Positions 10,881 to 20,000 of a DNA stretch of 20,000 nucleotides are shown here, one piece after another. A program made the position numbers and the translations under genes. Below the pieces are notes generated by a model that worked only from the letters and a program-made list of their open reading frames with translations, was not told where the DNA came from and made no database searches. The stretch is from positions 1 through 20,000 of the forward strand of contig LUCW03000118.1 in assembly GCA_001586965.3 (NCBI GenBank), in the 5' to 3' direction. The stretch is from Sphaeroforma sirkka (taxonomy: Eukaryota; Opisthokonta; Ichthyosporea; Ichthyophonida). Position 1 is the first letter of the stretch; each line of letters begins with the position of its first letter.

Positions 10881-12980
10881 GCACTGTGACTCTCCCTGAG
10901 TCTTGCGCAGTGAGTCTGTGACTCTGTCTGTGACTCTGTCTGTGACTGTGTGGCTGACTGGCTTTGCTACTAGAGAGGGCCTGGGGACGTGGATAAATGA
11001 GGCCTGGCTATGTAGCGTACATGGCTACATGATGGCTACATGCGACCGTAGTTCTAGAGGGCCAAAGGGCATTATTCTAAAGCAGAGTAGTAGAGTAGGC
11101 TGCTGTGAGACTGTGCGACTGTGCGACTGTGATCTTCTTTTCTTTTCCAGTTTTCCGTCAATGGTCAATGGTGAATGGATGACCCGATGAGTGAATGCCG
11201 ATGGGTAAGAGAGAATATAATTTATCTCCTGTTCCATGGTTCTCAAGTCTCAACGATATCCTATGATATCCTTGCTTGAACGCTGACTGGATTATGCTCT
11301 GGAGTAAATCCACTATTTTGAAAAAAAAAAAAAAAAAAGCCTGAAAAGCTGTTTGTCGGAGATTCAGCCTTCATGTGCTACTAGAGTAGCCTACTATGTC
11401 CCGTAGGCTTTTTATATATAAAAATACTATTTTTTGTTTTCTTTTTAAATATATATAATTTACTATTTTTGTTTTATAAAAAACACGGGGCGGAAGTATG
11501 TATTGTATGACTGTAAAAATGCAATTTTTGACACTGATAGTCTTCAGACTTCAGAGTTCAGACTCTCATCAGTCTCACAGACTTATGAGTCACAACATGT
11601 CAATCACAGACTCGCAGTCAGACTCTCAGTTTATTTTTTAAAATATATTTATTAAATATAACTCTCATAACTCTTTTTTATTCTTTCAAAGGTCTCACAG
11701 TCGCACAGTCTCACACAGACTCTGGTAGAGTCGTAGACCGCAGTAGGTATTAAATTCAGGATATGCTGTTTGCCTTTTTTATTTAAATCTAGCAGTTTAG
11801 GACCTTTTTTAGAATAAAAAGTATACAAGTACAAAAAAAAGGGTTTTTGAAAACGTTTTTTTAAAACAAATACAAATGTATTTACCACTTTTTTCATTTT
11901 TCATAATGCATAATATTGTTTGTTGTTGTTTTGTTTTAAAAAAAGTTAGGAAACAAGATACTTATGTAAATATATATATATCATAAATCTTTGTTATTTT
12001 AAAAGTTACTCGTAAAAAGTAAAGATCAATAAATTTTGTGTATTTGAAAACCCTATATATATTGATCAATAAGAAAGGCTACGCAGCCCAAGCCTTTTTA
12101 ACTTCTTGTCGACTATTTGAATTTTATTTGGTATTATTAGTAGTAAAATTGTGGTCGTGGTGTGGGCAGTGTAGCCGTGTAGGTCGTGGACTCGTGGCCT
12201 CGTGGGCCCCCGTGAGTCGTGGACTTATAGTCATGGGCATGTGCTCTGTGGGGCTATAGCCCGCACAATATCAAACAGTAATAGCCTGTCTGGGAATCTT
12301 GTTACAGTTGCAGGTGCCAGGTGGTGGTCTGAACTCTGGACGTCTGGTGGTCTCTACTCTCTAGTTTCTACTAGTAGAGAAGTACTGGTGTCGGGGGGGT
12401 GGGGACTGGGGTGAACACTGGCGTCATGCGGTGCGGCGTGGGCCGGTTTTGGCCCCGGTGCTCAGTGGGCGGTGGGCCAGTGGCACCGTAGCACTGGTTA
12501 GTGTTACAATACTGGTTTACTCTGGTAGCCTGTAGGTAAGCCTGCTGACCTGCTCCGGCCGGATACCTGATGGCCCGAGAATGTGATAGTCAACCAATTG
12601 GGCCGATGATTGCTCGTACACAACTTCACAACAAGACTGAGAGAAATTTCGTACATATGGGTTTCACTTTTTAGGTACAAAAGAATAGAGAGAGGGAGAG
12701 TAGGCTATTACTCTGTTTGCAATTCGCACTCTACAGTCTGCTAAAATCACTAATCACATGAATGCATTCTGATGTGATGAACTGATGACTGATGAATGTG
12801 ATGATTGATGAGTGATTGATGACGTTCTGGCTCAGATTTATGCATATTTACGTTCCTCGGCGTCCCGAACTCTAATAATTCCCGGACTGAACAAAAATGG
12901 GCCGTGATACCCTGTTTCCTGAGACTTTTTAAAAGACTTGAAGAGATTGAACTTTGGGTCACCCGAGTCCACGATTCGCT
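10881..12980. repeat. Gene-poor stretch of degenerate GACTC/GAGTC-type repeats
   Basis: I see no gene here. The sequence is rich in short degenerate tandem words: CTGTCTGTGACT near 10905-10950, GACTGTGC near 11106-11135, AGACTCTCA/GTCTCACAG near 11540-11730, TCGTGGACTCGTGG near 12180-12220 and GATGANTGAT near 12770-12825. Poly-A (11321-11338) and TTTTAAAA-rich segments lie between them. Open frames of 60-95 codons occur on both strands with no motif and composition matching the repeats. Confidence 0.5.
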
Positions 12981-13024
12981 ACACTTCGGCCTGTTGCCAA
13001 TTACCAGCTACCAGACAGAGCTGA

Positions 13025-13370
13025 GTTGCCAGTTGCAACTTGCCAGTTGCAACTTGCTAGTTGCAATTTACAGTTGCAATTTGCCAGTTACCAGTTGTGA
13101 TTTGCTAGTTGCTAGTTGCTAGTTTCCAGTTGCCAGTTGCCAGTTGCCAGTTTCCAGTTGCCAGTTACTAGTTGCCAGTTGCCAGTTGCCAGTTGCCAGT
13201 TGCCAGTTGCCAGTTGCCAGTTGCCAGTTGCCAGTTGCCAGTTGCCAGTTGCCAGTTGCCAGTTGCCAGTTGCCAGTTGCTGGTTGCTGGTTGCTGGTTG
13301 CTAGTTGCTGGTTGCTGGTTGCTTGTTGCTAGTTGCTAGTTGCTAGTTGCTAGTGGCTAGTTGCTAGTTG
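13025..13370 (+). repeat. Heptamer array (CCAGTTG)n, about 50 units
   Basis: A 7-bp unit CCAGTTG is repeated in tandem. A near-perfect core of about 16 units (13171-13280) is flanked by arms with CTAGTTG, CTGGTTG, GCAACTT and CAATTTG variants. Because 7 is not a multiple of 3, all frames cycle through Gln-Leu-Pro-Val-Ala-Ser. Translated frames exist on the plus strand but are repeat artefacts. Confidence 0.95.
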
Positions 13371-13454
13371 ACTGCCAGCTGCCAGTCGCCCAGTCCCCAC
13401 TTTCCAGCTTCCTCTCTAAAGATTCCAGATTCCCAGAGAGGCAGAGCTGCAACA

Positions 13455-13494
13455 CAGAGACCCAGAGACCCAGAGACCCAGAGACGCAGAGACC
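13455..13494 (+). repeat. Octamer array (CAGAGACC)5
   Basis: There are five back-to-back CAGAGACC units, the fourth with G in place of the last C. The array starts 85 bp after the end of the CCAGTTG array. Confidence 0.9.
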
Positions 13495-13643
13495 CAGGAA
13501 CTCGTCACAAAGCAAGCGTAATAGGCCAATAGCGTGGCATAAAAAAAAATCAAAATGATACATAGCCTTTTAAAATCAGACTGGATGTCCACTCCTCTGT
13601 CCTACTCAAGCCAATACAAACTTATAGTCCTCACTCCTGACTC

Positions 13644-13725
13644 CTGAGTCCTCACACCATACTTCTATTTTGTTTTTTAATATTGCTGAGTCCTCACCAT
13701 ACTTCTATTTTATTTTTTAATATTT
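13644..13725 (+). repeat. 42-bp direct tandem duplication
   Basis: Two adjacent copies begin CTGAGTCCTCA and end TTTTTTAATATT. The first carries an extra CA after CCTCA and a G in place of A in the T-run. It is a recent local duplication in intergenic sequence. Confidence 0.85.
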
Positions 13726-13969
13726 ACTTTTAACGCCAAAAAATAAAAGTCACGGCCCCAGGGTCCAGCTTCCAGTCCTAGGACTCCTTAGGCCAGGGCC
13801 CGCTGCCCCCATGCCCCTCTATTATGTACAATTGTACATTCACCACCCCCATTCGGCCCCAGAGGCCCTGACTCCTCAGTCGAGGACTCGTCCAACTCGA
13901 GGAGTCGAGGGCTCGAGACCTCCTTTGAGACTCTATCTATTTACTCAATTTTGTACTGTATTTAGTATT

Positions 13970-14110
13970 TAGCATTCACAGTCTACACTCTACAGTCTAT
14001 AGTCTACATTCTACACTCTACTACAGTCTACACTCAGCAATTTACACTCTAAACTCTAAAGTCTACACTCTACTGTACTAGTCTACCACTGTACACTCTG
14101 AGCCCTGAGG
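13970..14110 (+). repeat. Degenerate AGTCTACACTCT repeats
   Basis: About 140 bp is made of imperfect units such as AGTCTAC, ACACTCT and CTACAGTCT, with no regular period. It lies just upstream of the foldback element. Confidence 0.75.
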
Positions 14111-14280
14111 TCTGACGACGACTGGGAAATTTCAATTTTATCAGAAGTGCAAATGGAAAGAGAAAACTGTATGCTTTTCTTTTTTTAAAACAAAACCCTA
14201 AAAAAACAATCAATATATGTATTTCCTCCTAAATATTTGAATACTATTTAGAGAGGCTTCTAAATACTAGTCAGATAATT

Positions 14281-14475
14281 CTTAAGACCACGGATCTTAG
14301 GCCTAACTCTTAAAACTACAGCTATTAAGCGTTCCGTAAAAACTGCCTCTGATAAGCGTCCCACTAAGACTCCTTCTGATAAGCGTCCCGCTCACACCTC
14401 CCTCCAAGTTAAGCGCCCCTCTCTCGCCCACCACCAAATTATGCCCTGACTAAAATTCCTTATGCATACATAAAT
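14281..14475 (+). repeat. Left inverted arm of foldback element
   Basis: AAGCG motifs begin at 14327, 14354, 14381 and 14411, each followed by C/T-rich sequence. The spacing (27, 27, 30) marks a small internal tandem expansion that the right arm lacks, which accounts for the extra length of this arm. Confidence 0.75.
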
Positions 14476-15347
<872 letters not shown>

Positions 15348-15377
15348 AAATTGCGGACTTGAACCTCGTGCACACAT

Positions 15378-15534
15378 ATTTATGTAAATTTTTTTTATTA
15401 AATTTAGGAAAAAGTTTCAGTCACAGTGCATAATTTAGGGGGCGAAGGAGGGGAGCTTAACTTGGAGGGAGGCAAGAGCGGGACGCTCAATAGCCGTTGT
15501 TTTAAGAGTTAGGCATAATAGCCGTAGTCTTAAG
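15378..15534 (-). repeat. Right inverted arm of foldback element
   Basis: Its reverse complement aligns with the left arm from the outer TTAAGACTACGG inward to ACATAAAT. It has two of the GCGTCCC/GCTCCCC motifs where the left arm has four. Confidence 0.75.
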
Positions 15535-16129
15535 GGTCCTCTACTATTTATGTTTTTATTTATTTGCTAATTAAATGTAGTATGTATACAAGAACATCCT
15601 TTTTGTAAAAACCTTCTAGTAGTCAAATTTAAAAAATATTATTTTAAGAAAAATGAATAGATATTGATGTACATGTACATATATTGTTTTTCATAGAAAA
15701 CAAATACAAACATAATTTTTTAATATTTATTTCTATTTTTTTTTTAAACAGTGACAAAACTTTTTTTCTCTACACCAGGTGATCAGAACATAATTATTTA
15801 CTGAAAGTACACGCTAGTCGCTAGTCGCTAGACGGGCGTCCCAAAGCCTAAAACCCTGAAGCAGAGTCGTAGACGCTAAAATGAATATTATTTTTGACTC
15901 ACCAAGCTGTAACTATTGATGATCGCCTTGTTGTTACGAACCATAGTCAAGCAAACGTTTAGTAATATTGAGACCTACGAGTGATGGATATTGACAATGC
16001 AAGTGCTGCAAATTCAGAACACGCCCTAACAGGTCTTGACGTTCAACGTTTCTTGCCATTGTAAGTCGAGATATTGCACGTACTGTCTGCATCGACCGAT
16101 TGAGTCGATGTGTCGCTATAATACAAACA
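15535..16129. other. 3' flank of RPC9/CRCP
   Basis: This is unique sequence downstream of the RPC9 stop. A minus-strand AATAAA at 15726-15731 is a possible polyadenylation signal about 400 nt after the stop. A 68-codon minus-strand frame (15934-16140) overlaps the last RPC9 codons by a few bases; it has no motif and is read as 3' UTR. A minus-strand donor-like GTGAGT lies at 15897-15902. Confidence 0.5.
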
Positions 16130-16968
16130 TTATCGCGCAAGTATTGCTGTGTCGTCAGCGTCTGTTGGGGCCCTCAAAATACTCGCTTCTACAGCGCTCA
16201 CTATTTCTTCCCAAGCATTTTCGGGAAGCCTCTCTTCCACTTCCTCTACAATCTGGGATAACATAAACAGTAAAGTTAGACGACGAGATTGCTCACTTTC
16301 ATAGGTCAAAAGCTACACGTGACTAAACTCTGTATATTTTCTAGAATGTGGTAAAATTCACTCACCACATGTATCTCCACCTCGCTGCGGGGCATGTTAT
16401 TAACGATTTGCAACTTCTCCGCCTTTGTCAATCCAAAAGGAGCCATACCCTTCGTTAGTTTCTGTATACTTTCCACCGTGTGATATTGTGTTGGGGAGTC
16501 CTTGAAGTAGTTCTGAAGCTATACGCAGAATTGCAAAAGGCGTCAGAGTTTCAAATTTGCGGTGCGCGAATGCGGGAAGTGAAGACTGACACCCTCATGT
16601 TAGATATAGTAATTCGATGCGTGCGGACACTAGTAATTATTACAGGTCAACGAACACAACCATTCACCATTGTCTGGAATTCTTGAAATGGATCAGCACG
16701 CACTGCGCCAATGATGACAGTAACTTTCCTTAAGCACATCAGATTTCACATACCGCATAACACAGTGTAGCAACATCTCGTAGTCCACTTATATTGTGCT
16801 TTTCCGTTACGTTGCTCTTGGATTCTCGTTCTTTCTTCTTGCACCATTTTATGTCGTTTTTAATCACTTCACTTACTTCCCAATTGGTCAGCAACACATG
16901 CTCGGCTTCAATTCTAATACAGCAAAAGCAGGAGAAAAGTATAGCACTTCTCAATCATTCGTACATGC

Positions 16969-17012
<44 letters not shown>

Positions 17013-17105
17013 CGTGGACTTTTCGTGAGTCAATAACAGTCTGGAAGAACCGCGTGATACAACGAACCAAGTCTTTTGCGTTGAACCGAAATACGTTTAC
17101 GTCAT
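16130..17105 (-). CDS. CRCP: DNA-directed RNA polymerase III subunit RPC9 (CRCP)
   Basis: This encodes the small Pol III stalk subunit that pairs with RPC8 and helps initiation at tRNA, 5S and U6 genes in the nucleus. It is read on the minus strand. Exon 16913-16754 carries LLTNWEVSEVI, matching the N-terminal LLSNYEV region of animal and yeast RPC9. Exon 16512-16366 carries the family signature LTKAEKLQIVNNMP and ends VEIHV. Exon 16252-16130 continues IVEEVEERL and stops at TAA 16132-16130. Donors GTATGT and GTGAGT and acceptors GCTTCAG and TTATCCCAG flank phase-0 introns of 241 and 113 nt. Upstream, CTGCTTTTGCTGTATTAG looks like another acceptor. A 5-nt first coding exon ATGAC (17105-17101) would give MTIEAEHVLL and a total of 144 aa, against 148 in human. 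That start is tentative; ATG 16954 is an in-frame alternative without the intron. It is a HRDC-like/RPB4-type all-helical protein and appears intact. Confidence 0.9.
16971..17009. repeat. TA run inside the predicted first intron of RPC9
   Basis: About 39 bp of TA alternation lies between the tentative start exon and the acceptor at 16914. It shows that microsatellite growth also reaches into host introns. Confidence 0.85.
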
Positions 17106-17183
17106 GTTTATACATTATAGTTAAAGAGATGAAACTACAAGCCATATTTAAAGCCTTATTGTATTTTCCATAGTTGCTCACAC

Positions 17184-17191
17184 CTTATATA
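17184..17191 (-). promoter_or_regulatory. TATA-like box upstream of RPC9
   Basis: TATATAAG on the minus strand lies about 80 nt upstream of the tentative ATG at 17105. Transcription starting about 30 nt downstream would leave a 5' UTR of about 50 nt. The surrounding region is AT-rich, so a chance match is possible. Confidence 0.35.
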
Positions 17192-17283
17192 TTTACACAA
17201 AACAAAAAAATCCGCTCGTTGGTAGCCTAGCATATACTTGATCTCAATCACACACAAATGCAAAGCGAAGATCGTCAACCTAG

Positions 17284-17377
17284 GCATATATATATATAGC
17301 ATACAAAAAAACAGACACGAGTATACATATGAACATAAACGTGTTTTTTGTGTGTGTTTTTTGCATATATACATGCA

Positions 17378-17417
<40 letters not shown>

Positions 17418-17683
17418 CATACATACACATATATATATATATAATGTATATATAATACATACACACGCATAATATATATATATATATATATTGTATGTGA
17501 TGTGTGATGTGTGCAATATATCATATATTATTATGATGAATATATATGTTAATGGATATATTATCTATATATATTATATATATATATAATAATAATAATC
17601 TATGCACACACACATATGTACATATTGTTGTATATATGTATATTTATGCTTATATTATTATATATTATGTATTATATTATATA

Positions 17684-17734
<51 letters not shown>

Positions 17735-17794
17735 TGCATGAATCTCATCATACACACACACACACGCACACACACACACACACACATCACACAT

Positions 17795-17842
<48 letters not shown>

Positions 17843-17883
17843 TATTGTGAATATATGTAATGCATATGTATATATTATCTATG

Positions 17884-17944
<61 letters not shown>

Positions 17945-17960
17945 GTTTATTCATGTATAT
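17284..17960. repeat. TA / CA / TGCA microsatellite cluster
   Basis: Several TA runs (17383-17411, 17689-17731, 17794-17838, 17889-17941) are separated by TACA, a CA run (17753-17786), TGCATG steps and short TAA triplets. It has the same repeat classes as 1-7408 on a smaller scale. Open frames of 60-120 codons here are repeat translations. Confidence 0.9.
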
Positions 17961-20000
17961 TTATTCGATGTTTATTTATATTGATGTACATGGAGAGATG
18001 GAGATATAAAATCTTTTCCACATATCGTGGTATAGAATATATATTTGATCTCTTTGTGTATATTCATATTCATGCATATCTAGGTCCGGTATATTGTGTA
18101 TTTGCTTTGACAGAAAACGAGCGACACAAATTAAGTGGCTACCACTCTTGCTGACTTAGACAAAGATCGCCGCGGACAATTGATGAACCTATACAATATA
18201 CATCTAGAAAAGAAATGACATCCGCATGTACTCACGAATATGCAGTAATACTTGCGTAAAAAAAGGTAGACTTACACTTCCATCGTTGTTATACGGTATC
18301 ATCAGCGACTGTTAAAGCGTGTTCATAATGTATCCATATTATTTCATTTCTGGTTTTTAGGAAAAAAAGAATGTAAATATTTTACCCCACGACCCACGTC
18401 GTCCCACGTTCTGCTTCTGACGGGCTTTTAAAAATGAAACAACATTTTAAAACACAGTGAGTGGTTAGGTTTCAATTTTCAGAAGGCTATGATTTATCAT
18501 CTGTTGGTTACTTATGGGCCGCCGATGACATGGCTCTTTTTTTTTTTCGCTCTACAGTCGGTCCTCGCAACTTGTCCACCTTTTAGTTGCCCACTATAAC
18601 AATATGATTGGTCACTACTTTCATACAAGGCATTTCCTGCCGTGCGAATGGCGTATAATTATATTTCGAGGATTGATTCGTGAATATTACAAACAACTCA
18701 ATAGAACCAATAAAACCATCTGTTATACATTTGGAAGTATCGTGTGTTTTTGGGTCTATCATAGGCCATAGCAACAGGCCCCCAGGCCACAGCCGCATGT
18801 TATAAACTGCACACACAACACAAAATATCACAATATACGCAAATACTATTTTATTTAAAAAAAATACGAAGTCTATCAGGTACATACTGTACAGTACATA
18901 GTCAATCCACACGAAAACCAGTCGGCCAATCAGAAGGACTTAATAGATGTGCTTTTGTTAATGTTCACATAGGCTGTGACGGACTGGAACATGTAGCGAA
19001 GACTGACTGTATTTTATTCTTTTTGAAATACAGTATGTATGTACGGTATGTATTTCTAAAAATAACTATGTATGTAAACACATTTTAGAAAAGGCTGAGG
19101 GCTTTCTTTTTTAAAAATACGGGCGATTTATTTACGCCGGCTTACGGCTGCGGCCTACGAGGCTACGACATTTATTATACTGCAATTTAAAAAGGGAAAC
19201 CTATTTTGGCGGCAAATCGAAAAAAAGGGAGGAAGAAATTGTTTTTTATTTGAAAAAAAGGCTACTGGCTTCATGATAAATATCATCATGACGGCATAGC
19301 CTCCTTCTAAATTGAACAGGAAGGCTATGCATCTAAAGAATTAAGAAATATCACGGTATGTTTGTGTTTGTTTTCTACTGCCGCGCAACTAATCCGTATG
19401 TTGTATAGTGCATACCACCATAGACATTCCAGTAAAGAAGAATTAGGGTTTAAACTTTGTTTGCTCTTGCTGCTACCCTACGTGTAGCGTGACTACCAAC
19501 GTAGTGACATACTTTTGAAGGAACCGAAAAGAGAGCAAAACTGGATTTTTGTACTGTACATTATACTTCACACTGAGGAGACTGTAACTTGATTCAGAAA
19601 GCTACTATATATGACAACAATAGTATGTACCGAACACATACAAGCTAGCCATTGCTGGCCGGATACTTATAGGTAGCTCTTCGAAGCGGTGCGCACCTTC
19701 TAACTAGCGGCCCTAGATAGGTGAATTATATACATTCCGATGATCAGATATGCATAAGTAGATATACTGTCAAATTGAGCAAGAGAGAGAGAGGTTCCTC
19801 AAAATAAAGGGCTGCTATGCTCTAATCCGATATATGGCTGTGCTTTTATTACTGCTTCGAGATAACACCAAAATTTAACAAAGCATTTCTCAATTTTACG
19901 GAAAGAAATATTGGGCGCCATCTGATTGGTGATTAGGATGAGTCATGGTTACCTCTATTTACCAAGTTTATATTCGTACGTGTACACACACTTTCGCAAA
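17961..20000. other. Unique intergenic sequence, no supported gene
   Basis: This is ordinary-complexity sequence with several splice-like words but no exon chain I can defend. A 109-codon minus-strand frame (18912-18583) has a hydrophobic first half and no known motif. A short frame opens at ATG 19938 and runs off the window edge. A small hairpin lies at 19294-19330. TTTTAAAA-type segments around 19085-19130 resemble the style of the 10.4-13.8 kb region. Confidence 0.5.
19294..19330. repeat. Short inverted repeat (hairpin)
   Basis: GCATAGCCT at the left and its near-complement AAGGCTATGC at the right enclose a loop of about 18 bases. No U-tract follows, so nothing marks it as a terminator. 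It could be a chance foldback or the remnant of a small element. Confidence 0.5.

Noticed and set aside
10910-11640. tRNA, snRNA or rRNA gene
   Set aside because: No box A/B pair, cloverleaf or rRNA-like segment was seen here or elsewhere outside the SINE-like copies.
13116-13332. Plus-strand frames in Gln-Leu-Pro-Val-Ala-Ser repeats
   Set aside because: They are translations of the CCAGTTG array, equally open in more than one frame.
13025-13500. CRISPR array or telomere
   Set aside because: The units are contiguous 7- and 8-mers without spacers, and CCAGTTG is not a known telomeric form. The setting is eukaryotic and internal.
15903-15944. Possible 14-codon minus-strand start exon (MVRNNKAIINSYSL) ending at GTGAGT
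   Set aside because: No downstream exon could be found before the foldback element, so it is not supportable.
15934-16140. 68-codon minus-strand frame overlapping the RPC9 stop
   Set aside because: It starts in another frame within the last RPC9 codons and has no family resemblance. It is best read as 3' UTR.
18583-18912. 109-codon minus-strand frame with a hydrophobic first half
   Set aside because: It has no conserved motif, its composition matches the surrounding intergenic sequence, and no splice partner was found.

Overview
The window is nuclear DNA from a eukaryote with a large, repeat-rich genome. The firmest gene, RPC9/CRCP (an RNA polymerase III subunit), is split by GT-AG introns. 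The rest is mostly microsatellite, minisatellite and small transposable-element sequence. The lineage cannot be fixed from this window. Intron-containing genes in very large microsatellite tracts would suit a unicellular holozoan, an alga or another protist with an expanded genome, but that is only an inference.

Layout. Positions 1-7408 are an almost unbroken satellite-like tract. It is built from TAA/AAT, TA, TACA and TACG repeats, dotted with short CA/CG-rich islets and a recurring AGCCAAT word. Inside it are two nearly identical copies of a ~227-bp element with a tRNA-like polymerase III promoter (SINE-like, 1105-1330 and 3265-3493). These sit in a larger duplicated block about 2.16 kb apart. 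Positions 7409-7620 are an unidentified island between dinucleotide runs. Positions 7690-8312 are unique sequence that probably includes the 3' flank of the next gene.

Positions 8313-10132 (minus strand) hold the largest convincing gene. It encodes an orphan protein of 572 aa in one uninterrupted frame, or about 590 aa if a short first exon and a 47-nt intron are accepted. Positions 10133-14280 are gene-poor and full of degenerate short repeats: GACTC/GAGTC words, a CCAGTTG heptamer array, an octamer array and a 42-bp direct repeat. Positions 14281-15534 are a foldback (MITE-like) DNA element with 150-200-bp inverted ends and a microsatellite core. Positions 16130-17105 (minus) hold RPC9/CRCP in four predicted coding exons, with a TATA-like box upstream. 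Positions 17280-17960 are again TA/CA microsatellite. Positions 17961-20000 are unique intergenic sequence with no gene I can support.

The two genes lie on the same strand, about 6 kb apart, and nothing suggests they act together. Most long apparent reading frames in 1-7400 and 14450-17850 are repeat translations (poly Tyr/Ile/Leu/His) and are not genes.
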